Below, in pieces: positions 8,514 to 17,393 of a stretch of DNA of 64,000 bases. Every line of letters starts with the position of its first letter. Position 1 is the stretch's first letter. Below the pieces are notes generated by a model. That model was given only the letters and a program-made list of their open reading frames with translations. It was not told where the DNA came from and made no database searches. This stretch comes from Zunongwangia endophytica (GTDB lineage: Bacteria > Bacteroidota > Bacteroidia > Flavobacteriales > Flavobacteriaceae), in NCBI RefSeq assembly GCF_030409505.1, contig NZ_JAUFPZ010000002.1, forward strand, positions 2,921,501 to 2,985,500, given 5' to 3'. A program made the position numbers and the translations under genes.

Positions 8514-9266
8514 ATGCTTAAGATAAAGAATTTACACGCAAGTATAGAAGAAAAGGAGATTCTTAAAGGAATTAATCTTGAGATTAATCCGGGAGAAGTA
8601 CATGCTATTATGGGACCTAACGGATCTGGTAAAAGTACTTTATCCTCTGTTATTGCAGGTAAAGAAGAATACGAAATGACCGAGGGTGAAATCATCTTTG
8701 AAGGAAGTGATTTATCTGAATTAGATCCTGAAGAAAGAGCTCATAAAGGTGTTTTCCTTTCATTTCAATACCCAGTAGAAATTCCTGGTGTTTCTGTAAC
8801 CAACTTCATGAAAACTGCAATTAATGCACATCGTAAAGCCAATGGTTTAGAAGACATGCCAGCTAACGAAATGCTTAAGCTTATCAGAGAAAAATCTGAG
8901 TTATTAGAAATCGATCGTAAATTCTTATCTAGATCTTTGAACGAAGGATTTTCTGGTGGGGAAAAGAAACGTAACGAGATTTTCCAAATGGCAATGTTAG
9001 AGCCAAAATTATCGATTTTGGATGAAACTGATTCTGGTTTGGATATCGATGCGCTTAAAATTGTTTCTAATGGTGTGAATAAACTTAGAAACGAAAACAA
9101 TGCGGTTCTTGTAATCACGCACTACCAAAGATTATTAAATTATATAGTACCAGATGTAGTTCATGTTTTGATTGATGGTAAAATTGTGAAAACAGGAGGA
9201 AAAGAACTAGCTCACGAATTAGAAGAAAGAGGTTACGATTGGATTAAACAGGAAAGCGCAGTTTAG
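8514..9266 (+). CDS. sufC: Fe-S cluster assembly ATPase SufC
   Basis: The ABC-type ATPase of the SufBCD complex. 250 residues from ATG 8514 ([11 protein letters not shown]). Walker [10 protein letters not shown] is at residues 34-42, the signature is [11 protein letters not shown], Walker B is [16 protein letters not shown] and the H-loop is VITHYQRLL. The D-E-T-D-S-G-L-D form is specific to SufC. An upstream in-frame TTG lies inside the hairpin at 8480 and is rejected as a start. Confidence 0.96.
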   Translation: MLKIKNLHASIEEKEILKGINLEINPGEVHAIMGPNGSGKSTLSSVIAGKEEYEMTEGEIIFEGSDLSELDPEERAHKGVFLSFQYPVEIPGVSVTNFMKTAINAHRKANGLEDMPANEMLKLIREKSELLEIDRKFLSRSLNEGFSGGEKKRNEIFQMAMLEPKLSILDETDSGLDIDALKIVSNGVNKLRNENNAVLVITHYQRLLNYIVPDVVHVLIDGKIVKTGGKELAHELEERGYDWIKQESAV

Positions 9267-9339
9267 TACTAAAATTCAAAAAATCACTTGGGTAATTCCC
9301 AAACAATGAATTTGTATTACAACTGATAAACTGAAGAAA

Positions 9340-10653
9340 ATGGAATTAAAAGATAAATTAGTATCATCATTTTTAGCTTTCGACGAGCAATATCAGGTTG
9401 ATGATGATGTGCAGCATATAAGAAACCAGGCGATTAAGGAATTCGAAAACCTTGGTTTCCCTTCTAAAAAAGAAGAGGATTGGAAGTATACTTCTCTAAA
9501 ATCTGCACTTAAACACGATTATAGTATTTTTCCTAAAAAGGAAGATGCTATAGAATACAGCCAGATTAAACAATATTTGATTCATGATATCGATACTTAC
9601 GATCTAGTATTTATCGACGGGATTTATTCTTCTCATTTATCAAATACTACTCACGATAAGATTGATGTTTGTTTAATGTCTTCGGCATTAAATAAAACCA
9701 AGTTTAAGCCGGTTATTGATAATTATTTCAACAAATTGGCTCCTAAGAATGGAATAAATGCGCTTAATACTGCCTTCACTAAAGAAGGAGCATATATTCA
9801 TATTCATAAAAATACCATGGCAGATAAGCCAATTCAGATTATTAATTTCTCTACAGGGAATGAATCTTCTTTATTGCTTCAGCCAAGGAATCTTGTGGTG
9901 GTAGACGAAAATTCTCATGTTCAGATTATTGAAAGACATCAAAGTCTTACCGATCATCCTGTACTAACCAATTCGGTTACAGAAATTTTCGCAGATCGCA
10001 GAGCTATCGTGGATTATTATAAAATTCAGAATGATAAAACAACTTCATCTTTAATCGACAATACGTATATCGAGCAAAAAGATGAAAGTCACTGTTCTGT
10101 CCACACTTTCTCTTTAGGAGGTAATCTTACACGTAACAATCTTAACTTCTATCAAAGAGGAGAGCGTATAGATTCTACCATGAAGGGAGTGACAATTATC
10201 GAAGGGAAGCAACACGTAGATCATAATACGCTAGTGCATCACATCACGCCAAATTGTGAAAGCCACCAGGATTATAAGGGAATTTTCTCAGATAGTTCTA
10301 CCGGAGTTTTTAACGGGAAAGTGGTTGTTGAAAAAGAAGCACAGAAAACAAATGCCTACCAGTCTAACAACAATATTCTTGTAGATGATAAGGCTACGAT
10401 CAACTCGAAACCTCAATTAGAGATTTTTGCAGATGATGTTCGTTGTAGCCATGGTTGCACCATTGGACAGTTAGACGAGGATGCTTTATTTTACCTACAA
10501 TCTCGTGGAATACCAAGAAAAGAAGCACGCGGACTTTTAATGTATGCTTTTGCGAACAACGTACTTGCTAGCGTTAAAATTCCAGAAATTAAGAAAAGAA
10601 TCAACAATATTATTGCTGAAAAATTGGGAGTTGAATTAGGTTTCAACTTATAA
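9340..10653 (+). CDS. sufD: Fe-S cluster assembly protein SufD
   Basis: 437 residues, the SufB paralogue and third member of the SufBCD scaffold. It shows the N-terminal helical region with KKEEDWKYTSL, the beta-helix core and the shared C-terminal signature DDVRCSHGCTIGQLDEDALF followed by YLQSRGIPRKEARGLL. The conserved His in CSHGCT is part of the SufB-SufD interface where clusters form. It sits 73 bases after sufC and 44 before sufS. Confidence 0.96.
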   Translation: MELKDKLVSSFLAFDEQYQVDDDVQHIRNQAIKEFENLGFPSKKEEDWKYTSLKSALKHDYSIFPKKEDAIEYSQIKQYLIHDIDTYDLVFIDGIYSSHLSNTTHDKIDVCLMSSALNKTKFKPVIDNYFNKLAPKNGINALNTAFTKEGAYIHIHKNTMADKPIQIINFSTGNESSLLLQPRNLVVVDENSHVQIIERHQSLTDHPVLTNSVTEIFADRRAIVDYYKIQNDKTTSSLIDNTYIEQKDESHCSVHTFSLGGNLTRNNLNFYQRGERIDSTMKGVTIIEGKQHVDHNTLVHHITPNCESHQDYKGIFSDSSTGVFNGKVVVEKEAQKTNAYQSNNNILVDDKATINSKPQLEIFADDVRCSHGCTIGQLDEDALFYLQSRGIPRKEARGLLMYAFANNVLASVKIPEIKKRINNIIAEKLGVELGFNL

Positions 10654-10697
10654 TATCAAGCTCGTAGTAGCATTTTTTTCAGAATAAATTTAATGAT

Positions 10698-11936
10698 ATG
10701 AGTACAGCTACTAAAGCATTACAATATAGTATAGAAAAAATTAGAGAGGATTTCCCTATTCTTAAGCGAGAAGTAAACGGTTATCCTCTCGTTTATTTTG
10801 ATAATGCTGCAACTTCACAAACGCCACAACAGGTAATCGATGTTATTGCAGATTATTATGCTAATTATAATGCAAATATTCATCGTGGAGTACATGCGTT
10901 ATCTCAAGAAGCTACAGATAAATATGAGGAAGCGCGACATATTATTCAGCAGCACTTTAATATCGAAAAATCTCACGAAGTTATTTTCACTTCGGGCACA
11001 ACGCATGGGATAAATCTGGTATCGAACGGTTTTGCTTCGCTACTGGAAAATGGAGACGAAATTATCGTTTCTGCCTTAGAGCATCACTCCAATATTGTTC
11101 CGTGGCAGATTTTAGCTGAAAAAACCGGTGCTGTTTTAAAAGTAATCCCGATGAATCAGGAAGGTGAACTCATCTATTCTGCTTTTGAAGAATTACTTTC
11201 AGAAAAGACGAAACTTGTCTTTGTAAACCATGTTTCTAATGCTTTAGGAACAGTTAACCCGATTAAAAAAATAATTGACAAAGCGCATCAGTACAACGCA
11301 GCTGTTTTAGTAGATGGTGCACAGGCTGCTCCACATATTAAAGCAGATGTTAAGGCGCTGGATGTTGATTTTTATGTAGTATCTGCTCATAAAATGTGCG
11401 GCCCAACAGGAGTTGGAATGCTCTACGGAAAAGAAGAGTGGCTTAACAAATTACCACCTTACCAGGGCGGTGGCGAAATGATTGCTACGGTAACTTTCGA
11501 GAAAACAACTTACGCCGAGCTTCCTCACAAATTTGAAGCAGGAACGCCAAATATTTGTGGTGGTATCGCTTTTGGGGCTGCCATCAACTACATGAATAAT
11601 CTTGGTTTTGATAAGATTGCTGCGTACGAGGAAGAATTACTTCACTACGGCACAGAGAAACTTCTTGAAATTGATGGGATGGAAATCTATGGCGTTTCTA
11701 AAGAAAAAACAGCCGTAATTTCTTTCAATATTAAAGGATTACACCCTTACGATATCGGCACTATTTTAGATAAACTAGGGATAGCAGTAAGAACTGGTCA
11801 CCATTGCGCACAACCTATTATGGATTTTTATAAAATTCCGGGTACGGTTCGTGCTTCTTTTTCATTTTACAATACTAAAGAAGAAATCGATGCATTTATT
11901 AAAGCCGTTATCAAAGCTAAAACCATGCTTTCTTAA
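10698..11936 (+). CDS. sufS: Cysteine desulfurase SufS
   Basis: A PLP enzyme (class V aminotransferase fold, group II desulfurase) that takes sulfur from cysteine for cluster assembly, passing it to SufE. 412 residues. The PLP lysine is Lys232 (SAHKMCGPTG), the catalytic persulfide Cys is Cys370 (RTGHHCAQPIM), and the N-terminal YFDNAATSQTP and ALEHHSN motifs are present. The end of the gene overlaps the likely start of the META lipoprotein gene. Confidence 0.97.
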   Translation: MSTATKALQYSIEKIREDFPILKREVNGYPLVYFDNAATSQTPQQVIDVIADYYANYNANIHRGVHALSQEATDKYEEARHIIQQHFNIEKSHEVIFTSGTTHGINLVSNGFASLLENGDEIIVSALEHHSNIVPWQILAEKTGAVLKVIPMNQEGELIYSAFEELLSEKTKLVFVNHVSNALGTVNPIKKIIDKAHQYNAAVLVDGAQAAPHIKADVKALDVDFYVVSAHKMCGPTGVGMLYGKEEWLNKLPPYQGGGEMIATVTFEKTTYAELPHKFEAGTPNICGGIAFGAAINYMNNLGFDKIAAYEEELLHYGTEKLLEIDGMEIYGVSKEKTAVISFNIKGLHPYDIGTILDKLGIAVRTGHHCAQPIMDFYKIPGTVRASFSFYNTKEEIDAFIKAVIKAKTMLS

Positions 11937-12390
11937 GCAAACCTCCATTTTAGCCATTTTCAGCTTACTTTTTATAGTGGGCTGTAAACAAAATAATCAA
12001 ACAGAAAAAACCAAAGAGGTTACCCAGCAAAACGAAGAAACGTTAAATAATTCTGAAATTTCAGGTGAATATTCGGTTAATACACTGAATCATAACACTG
12101 AAAATCTTGGGAATCTTATATTTGACTTTAATTCTGAAAACGGAAGACTGGCAATCACAACAGATTGCAATGGTATAAGCGCTTATTATGAAATTGATGA
12201 TAACAATCTATCTTTCTCTAAAGCGGCTAGCACGAGAAAATTTTGTGAAGGCGCAATGGAAAACGAAAAGATGATTATAAAAGTGCTTCCAGAAATCTCT
12301 AAATTTAATTTTTCTGAAAAAAAATTAGAGTTATTATCAAATGATAACGAGGTTTTAATAAGCCTTATAAAAACTGAAAAAAGTGAGTAA
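11890..12390 (+). CDS. META domain-containing (HslJ-like) lipoprotein
   Basis: 166 residues from ATG 11890, the start nearest the signal peptide: basic n-region, hydrophobic ILAIFSLLF, lipobox IVGC. The domain (about residues 55-160) shows META/HslJ features: TTDCNGISAYYEIDDNNLSF and then ASTRKFCEGAMENE. The start lies inside sufS in another frame and overlaps it by 47 bases; no ATG exists after the sufS stop before the lipobox. HslJ-like proteins are linked to envelope stress, but a role in Fe-S assembly is not known. The start is uncertain. Confidence 0.72.
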   Translation: MHLLKPLSKLKPCFLKQTSILAIFSLLFIVGCKQNNQTEKTKEVTQQNEETLNNSEISGEYSVNTLNHNTENLGNLIFDFNSENGRLAITTDCNGISAYYEIDDNNLSFSKAASTRKFCEGAMENEKMIIKVLPEISKFNFSEKKLELLSNDNEVLISLIKTEKSE

Positions 12391-12811
12391 ATCTATACAG
12401 GAAATACAGGAAGAAATCATAGACGAATTTTCTATGTTCGACGACTGGATGCAACGTTATGAGTATATGATCGAGCTTGGTAAATCTTTACCACTTATTG
12501 ATGAGAAATATAAAATTGAAGAAAATCTGATCAAAGGCTGCCAAAGTAAAGTTTGGGTACACGCAAATCTCGACGGTGAAAAGTTATTGTTCACCGCAGA
12601 TAGTGATGCGATTATCACCAAAGGAATCGTAGCGATTTTAATAAGAACATTTTCTGGCCATCATCCTTCAGCTATTTTAGAAGCTGATACGCAGTTTATC
12701 GATGAGATTGGCTTAAAAGAACACTTATCTCCTACCCGTGCGAACGGACTGGTAAGTATGATTAAACAACTAAAAATGTATGCCATAGCATACCAAACCC
12801 AATTAAAATAA
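12383..12811 (+). CDS. sufE: SufE family sulfur acceptor
   Basis: 142 residues. Accepts persulfide sulfur from SufS and delivers it to SufB. The key motif LIKGCQSKVWV holds the acceptor Cys, and the C-terminal SPTRANGLVSMIKQLK is typical. The start is GTG 12383, overlapping the end of the META gene by 8 bases; the next ATG would cut into the first helix. The overlap suggests translational coupling. Confidence 0.94.
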   Translation: MSKSIQEIQEEIIDEFSMFDDWMQRYEYMIELGKSLPLIDEKYKIEENLIKGCQSKVWVHANLDGEKLLFTADSDAIITKGIVAILIRTFSGHHPSAILEADTQFIDEIGLKEHLSPTRANGLVSMIKQLKMYAIAYQTQLK

Positions 12812-12813
12812 TA

Positions 12814-13137
12814 ATGGAACAGGAAATCGACACTCAGGAATTGGGAGAAAAAATTGTAAAAGTGCTTAAAACTATTTACGATCCTGAAATCCCTGTAGAT
12901 ATATACGAACTAGGGCTTATTTACGATGTGATGGTAAGCACAGATTATGATGTAAAAATCTTAATGACACTTACAACACCTAACTGCCCGGTAGCAGAAT
13001 CGCTTCCGCAAGAGGTTGAAGAAAAAGTAAAATCGCTAAACGAAGTAAAAGACGCTGAAGTAGAGATTACATTTGATCCACCTTGGAGTCAGGATTTGAT
13101 GAGCGAAGGCGCAAAATTAGAATTAGGACTTTTATAA
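12814..13137 (+). CDS. MIP18/DUF59 family protein (SufT-like, suf-associated)
   Basis: 107 residues, a single MIP18 domain: YDPEIPVDIYELGLIYDV, then TLTTPNCPVAESL with the conserved Cys, and VEITFDPPWSQDLMSE. Proteins of this family linked to suf operons (SufT/PaaD-like) help cluster maturation or delivery to targets. It follows sufE by 2 bases. Confidence 0.9.
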   Translation: MEQEIDTQELGEKIVKVLKTIYDPEIPVDIYELGLIYDVMVSTDYDVKILMTLTTPNCPVAESLPQEVEEKVKSLNEVKDAEVEITFDPPWSQDLMSEGAKLELGLL

Positions 13138-13147
13138 ACAGAAAACT

Positions 13148-13663
13148 ATGGCTACAGAAGAAATTGTAAATCGCGTAGCAAATAGCAAATTAGTCACTTT
13201 TAACCTGGAGGATTATTATCCAAAAGGGCAAAGAGTGACTTTTGATATTTCAGCCTGGCTGTTAGAAGGGTTTGTGCTTCGTGAAACCACATTTAGGGAA
13301 GAAGCTAAAAATCACGACTGGAGCCAGTATCAAGATAGTTATGTGGCACTAGGATGCAGCACCGATGCGATTATACCGGCCTGGGCTTATATGCTTATTG
13401 CCACCTACCTTCAGCCTTACGCTAAGAAAACAGTAAACGGAACTTTGGATGATCTAGAAACGATACTTTATACTGAAGTAATTCAACAAATGGAACTTTC
13501 AGCATTAAAAGATCAGCCAGTTATCATTAAAGGTTGCGCCAATAAACCTGTGCCTAAAAATGCTTACATACTATTAATTAATAAACTACAACCAATTGCT
13601 AAAAGTATAATGTATGGTGAAGCATGCTCTTCAGTTCCATTATACAAAAAACCAAAAAATTAA
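13148..13663 (+). CDS. DUF2480 family protein
   Basis: 171 residues, typical length, beginning MATEEIVNRVANSKLVTFNL and containing ALGCSTDAIIPAWAYMLI and IIKGCANKPVP. The family is common in Bacteroidetes next to suf genes and has no known function. No signal peptide or membrane segment. The two conserved Gly-Cys sites (LGCS, KGCA) could bind metal or sulfur; this is speculation. Co-transcribed with the suf genes (10-base gap). Confidence 0.85.
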   Translation: MATEEIVNRVANSKLVTFNLEDYYPKGQRVTFDISAWLLEGFVLRETTFREEAKNHDWSQYQDSYVALGCSTDAIIPAWAYMLIATYLQPYAKKTVNGTLDDLETILYTEVIQQMELSALKDQPVIIKGCANKPVPKNAYILLINKLQPIAKSIMYGEACSSVPLYKKPKN

Positions 13664-13665
13664 AT

Positions 13666-14562
13666 ATGAAGAAAGTTTTACTAAGCCTGCTAATTTTAGG
13701 TGGAACGTTAAGCATGCATGCTCAGGATGATGAGTCTGACGAACAAAAAGAAGGCTGGACAACCGAAGGAAATGTCCAACTACTTTTTAACCAATCAGCA
13801 TTTAACGCAGAATGGACTGGAGGGGGAACTTCCAACATTTCAGGAAACTTAATCTTAAATTACGATTTTAATTATCTAAAAGACGATTTCACCTGGGATT
13901 CTAAAGTTTTAGTAGACTACGGAATGACGAAGCAAAAAGGTGACGAATTTCCAAGAAAAACTAGTGACCGTTTAGAGATCAACTCGGTAGCAGGTAAGCA
14001 AGTAGAAGAATCTAATTGGTACTATTCATTTTTTACAAACTTTAGAACACAGGTTACTAAAGGTTATAATTATAGTACCGATGCCGATACGGGAGAAACT
14101 ATTCGTACCGAGCGTACCAACTTTTTATCTCCTGCCTATTTACAATTTGGTCCCGGTATGCTTTGGAAGAAAAATGAAAACTTCTATGTAAACATCGCAC
14201 CGGCAACAGGGAGATTTATAATCGTTGATTCTTATTTTACAAGTGTAGATGGTTATCAGGATGGTGACTATTTTGGTGTAGATCAGGGAAAATCTGCACG
14301 ATTCGAACTTGGTGCTGCGATCTCTGCTTATGCAAAATTTGAATTGATAAAGAATGTGAAAGTGGAAAACATTCTAAACCTCTATTCTAATTACCTTGAA
14401 GATCCGCAAAACGTAGATATTGATTATACGGTTAATGTAAAAATGAAGATTAACGAACTATTATCGACTAATTTCATTTTCCAAACGATCTATGATGATA
14501 ATGCCGTTGGGGCATTTCAGGTAAGAGAAGTTTTTGGTTTAGGATTTAATTATAGCTTCTAA
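13666..14562 (+). CDS. DUF3078 domain-containing outer-membrane protein
   Basis: 298 residues with a signal peptide (MKKVLLSLLILGGTLSMHAQ) and a beta-rich remainder with alternating hydrophobic strands and a terminal Phe (LGFNYSF), consistent with an outer-membrane beta-barrel. DUF3078 proteins are widespread in Bacteroidetes with no assigned function. ATG 13666 is chosen because it begins the signal peptide. It directly follows the DUF2480 stop and is the last gene before the operon terminator. Confidence 0.85.
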   Translation: MKKVLLSLLILGGTLSMHAQDDESDEQKEGWTTEGNVQLLFNQSAFNAEWTGGGTSNISGNLILNYDFNYLKDDFTWDSKVLVDYGMTKQKGDEFPRKTSDRLEINSVAGKQVEESNWYYSFFTNFRTQVTKGYNYSTDADTGETIRTERTNFLSPAYLQFGPGMLWKKNENFYVNIAPATGRFIIVDSYFTSVDGYQDGDYFGVDQGKSARFELGAAISAYAKFELIKNVKVENILNLYSNYLEDPQNVDIDYTVNVKMKINELLSTNFIFQTIYDDNAVGAFQVREVFGLGFNYSF

Positions 14563-14581
14563 ACCGCAAAACATAAAATTT

Positions 14582-14613
14582 AAAAGCCTGTAATTAGAAT
14601 TGCAGGCTTTTTT
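14582..14613 (+). terminator. Terminator of the suf operon
   Basis: AAAAGCCTG with AATT inside, pairing with CAGGCTTTT, followed by T residues, about 20 bases after the DUF3078 stop. Confidence 0.85.
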
Positions 14614-14668
14614 GGTTAAAATTATTTGAAAAAAACGACTGGAAAATTACAATACTAATCTATTGTGT

Positions 14669-14676
14669 ACCTTTGT
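14669..14676 (+). promoter_or_regulatory. hflX: -7 promoter element (TACCTTTG) giving a near-leaderless hflX mRNA
   Basis: TACCTTTG matches TAnnTTTG exactly and ends 4 bases before the hflX ATG at 14681. A start site about 7 bases downstream of the element would put transcription at or next to the ATG. No clear -33 TTG at the right distance. Confidence 0.45.
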
Positions 14677-14680
14677 ATTT

Positions 14681-15901
14681 ATGATTGAAAAGACCGACTT
14701 AAATTTCGAAAAAGCAGTTCTTATTGGGATCATAACCAAAGAACAAAACGAAGATAAATTAGAGGAATATCTGGATGAACTAGAATTCCTTACCTATACT
14801 GCCGGTGGAGAAGTTGCAAAACGTTTTTCACAAAAATTAGAATTTCCTAATCCCAAAACCTTTATCGGTACGGGAAAAATGGAAGAAGTAAGACAGTTTA
14901 TTTCTGATAACGAAATAGGAACCGCCGTTTTTGATGACGAACTTTCTCCTGCCCAGCAAAAGAACATCGAAAAAATACTAAAGTGTAAAGTACTCGATAG
15001 AACCAATTTAATATTAGACATTTTTGCACAGCGAGCACAAACCAGCTATGCAAGAACACAGGTAGAACTAGCCCAATATGAATATTTATTACCGCGTCTT
15101 GCCGGTATGTGGACTCACTTAGAGCGCCAACGTGGTGGTATTGGTATGCGTGGTCCCGGGGAAACCGAGATTGAAACTGACCGTCGTATCGTTAGAGACA
15201 AAATTTCTTTGCTAAAAAAGAAGTTAGAAATCATCGATAAACAAATGGAAGTTCAGCGAGGAAACCGCGGACAATTAGTGCGAGTTGCTTTGGTAGGTTA
15301 CACCAATGTTGGGAAATCTACTTTAATGAATACAATTAGCAAAAGTGAAGTATTTGCTGAAAATAAACTATTCGCAACACTCGATACTACGGTTAGAAAA
15401 GTCGTGATACGTAATTTACCGTTCCTTCTCACAGATACGGTAGGATTTATTAGAAAATTACCTACACAGCTTGTAGAGTCTTTTAAATCGACTTTAGATG
15501 AAGTAAGGGAGGCAGATTTACTTTTACATGTTGTAGATATTTCTCATGCTAATTTTGAAGATCACATCGATTCTGTAAATTCAATTTTGGATGAAATAAA
15601 AAGCTCTGAAAAACCTTCAATTATGGTTTTCAACAAAATCGATCAATACGTTCCTGAAGAAATTGAAGAAGACGATCTTATTACTGAAAAAACAAATGCC
15701 CATAATACTTTGGCAGAATGGAAACAAACCTGGATGAATCGTTTGGGAGATAATGTGTTATTTATTTCAGCCTTAGAAAAGGAAAATATGGAACATTTCA
15801 GAAGAAAGGTTTACGAAGCAGTTCGCCAAATTCATATTACCAGATTTCCATACAATAACTTTCTTTATCCTGAATACGATAAATACGGAGAAGAAAAATA
15901 A
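14681..15901 (+). CDS. hflX: GTPase HflX
   Basis: A ribosome-associated GTPase that splits stalled or stressed ribosomes. 406 residues: an N-terminal HflX domain with coiled coil (about 1-200) containing RLAGMWTHLERQRGGIGMRG and PGETEIETDRR, then the G domain with G1 GYTNVGKST at 206-214, G3 DTVGFIRKLP, G4 NKID and the FISA G5 motif. I use ATG 14681; an upstream in-frame TTG lies before the promoter element. No operon partner. Confidence 0.96.
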   Translation: MIEKTDLNFEKAVLIGIITKEQNEDKLEEYLDELEFLTYTAGGEVAKRFSQKLEFPNPKTFIGTGKMEEVRQFISDNEIGTAVFDDELSPAQQKNIEKILKCKVLDRTNLILDIFAQRAQTSYARTQVELAQYEYLLPRLAGMWTHLERQRGGIGMRGPGETEIETDRRIVRDKISLLKKKLEIIDKQMEVQRGNRGQLVRVALVGYTNVGKSTLMNTISKSEVFAENKLFATLDTTVRKVVIRNLPFLLTDTVGFIRKLPTQLVESFKSTLDEVREADLLLHVVDISHANFEDHIDSVNSILDEIKSSEKPSIMVFNKIDQYVPEEIEEDDLITEKTNAHNTLAEWKQTWMNRLGDNVLFISALEKENMEHFRRKVYEAVRQIHITRFPYNNFLYPEYDKYGEEK

Positions 15902-16227
15902 TCAATCACTTTCAATTCAGAAACAAAGCTCAATTATCAAACTAACTTGGGCAATCCATGAAATAGCTATTGAAAGATGCATTTTTTTGAATGTCCGTAA
16001 TAAAGCATAATAAATTGTCGTCACCCTGAACTTGATTCAGGGCCTCATCACAATAGATTGCTTTTCTATACCGTATGAGATTCCGGATCAAGTCGGGAAT
16101 GACGAAAAACAAAAAGATATTACAAATTACGGATAATCAACTTAATTTTTATTTCGAGCCATACGTCGAAGCATTTAATGTCGATTATCGATCAAATATC
16201 AGTATCTTCATTTCAAAAATCTGTGTT
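15902..16227. other. Intergenic region with a REP-like palindrome
   Basis: About 325 bases, mostly a repeat-like inverted structure at 16018-16105 (listed separately). A reading frame open from 16075 into the next gene is probably not translated, since it starts inside the repeat and the signal peptide begins at 16228. Confidence 0.6.
16018..16105. repeat. REP-like intergenic palindrome
   Basis: GTCACCCTGAACTTGATTC at the left and GATCAAGTCGGGAATGAC at the right form a long imperfect inverted repeat around a 30-base centre. This wording is typical of dispersed palindromic repeats in flavobacterial genomes. Related pieces occur near 48.54 and 54.04 kb. Confidence 0.6.
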
Positions 16228-16962
16228 ATGAAGATACTTTTTTCAGTTATAGCCTTTAGTATATTTCAACTAGTAAGTGCACAAAAGTTAGAAAGTTTAG
16301 AGGGTTCCTGGGAACTCATTTCAGAAAATAAAAAACCTGCTGAACTTACTACAGTGCGTATTTATCAAGACGGATTTTTTGCTGAAGGAACTAAAAAAGG
16401 CGACTACGAATTTATAGATGCAAAAGGCGGTAAATATACTACTGAGTCTTCTTCTTATACTGAACAATTTGAATTCAGCTCTCAAAGCAAAGAACTGGTT
16501 GGAAGCCTAACGAATCTTGTATTTGAAATTACTAATGATACTTTAAAATTTGAAGGAGAACGTTTTTCACAAATCTGGCTCAAAATCGGTGACGAAAAAA
16601 CCGACTTAACTGGCGTTTGGATTATTACTGGTCGAGAAAAAGATAGCGAAATGCAAGAACGCGAAATTGGAGATCGCAAAACAATAAAGATTTTAAGCGG
16701 AAGTCGTTTTCAGTGGATCGCTTATAACTCGGCTACTAAAGAATTCTTTGCGACTGGCGGTGGTACTTTTTCTGCTAACTACGGTAGGTATATAGAAAAT
16801 ATAGAGTTTTTCTCTAAAGACGATTTTCGTGTGGGGGCCAGCTTAAATTTTGATTACCAAATCCTGAATGAGCAATGGCATCATCGCGGTAAAAGTTCTA
16901 ATGGTGATCCTATTTACGAAATCTGGTCACCTTATGAAGTTGATGAAATTACCAAAGAATAA
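16228..16962 (+). CDS. Secreted protein with two lipocalin-like repeats, unknown function
   Basis: 244 residues from ATG 16228, starting with a signal peptide (MKILFSVIAFSIFQLVSAQ). Two similar halves begin LEGSWELISENKK (about residue 21) and LTGVWIITGREKD (about 133), each followed by beta-strands, which suggests a tandem beta-barrel fold of the DUF4488/lipocalin kind. No catalytic motif. Likely periplasmic or secreted. Convergent with the small secreted gene at 16963. Confidence 0.65.
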   Translation: MKILFSVIAFSIFQLVSAQKLESLEGSWELISENKKPAELTTVRIYQDGFFAEGTKKGDYEFIDAKGGKYTTESSSYTEQFEFSSQSKELVGSLTNLVFEITNDTLKFEGERFSQIWLKIGDEKTDLTGVWIITGREKDSEMQEREIGDRKTIKILSGSRFQWIAYNSATKEFFATGGGTFSANYGRYIENIEFFSKDDFRVGASLNFDYQILNEQWHHRGKSSNGDPIYEIWSPYEVDEITKE

Positions 16963-17361
16963 TCATCTAGTTAGAATAGCTTCCTCGGGCAAATAAAAGA
17001 TTCCAACTGGGTTTTCGGTAAGATTGAAGTGCAATAAATCTTCTTCTACATAATATTGCATTCTTATTTTTCCTTGAGACTGTTCGTAACTACTTTCTAT
17101 CGTGCCGGCATAATTATCTTCAGCAATTTTCACCATTACTATAGAAAAGGTATCCTGTTCGCTATTGCAGTCGATACGATCTCCATTATCAAAAATAGCG
17201 CAGTGATTACCGCGATATTCTTTATCGTTTATTCTTTCTAATTCCACTTCAAAATTCTGAGTGCCATCTGGGGAACTCCATTGCCATACACCTTCAATAT
17301 CCTGAGCATTCATAAAATGAATACCAAGAAACACTAATATTAGACAAATATTGACTTTCAT
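16963..17361 (-). CDS. Small secreted protein, unknown function
   Basis: 132 residues with a signal peptide ending NAQ near residue 20. The mature part starts DIEGVWQWSSPDGTQNFEV and has two Cys in HCAIFDNGDRIDCN that may form a disulfide. Its opening I-E-G-V-W resembles the lipocalin-like starts of the neighbour at 16228, so both may belong to the same broad beta-barrel class. It ends one base after the stop of the convergent gene. Confidence 0.6.
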   Translation of the reverse strand: MKVNICLILVFLGIHFMNAQDIEGVWQWSSPDGTQNFEVELERINDKEYRGNHCAIFDNGDRIDCNSEQDTFSIVMVKIAEDNYAGTIESSYEQSQGKIRMQYYVEEDLLHFNLTENPVGIFYLPEEAILTR

Positions 17362-17393
17362 TTTTTGATGGTTTTAGCTAGAAACTAAGGTAA

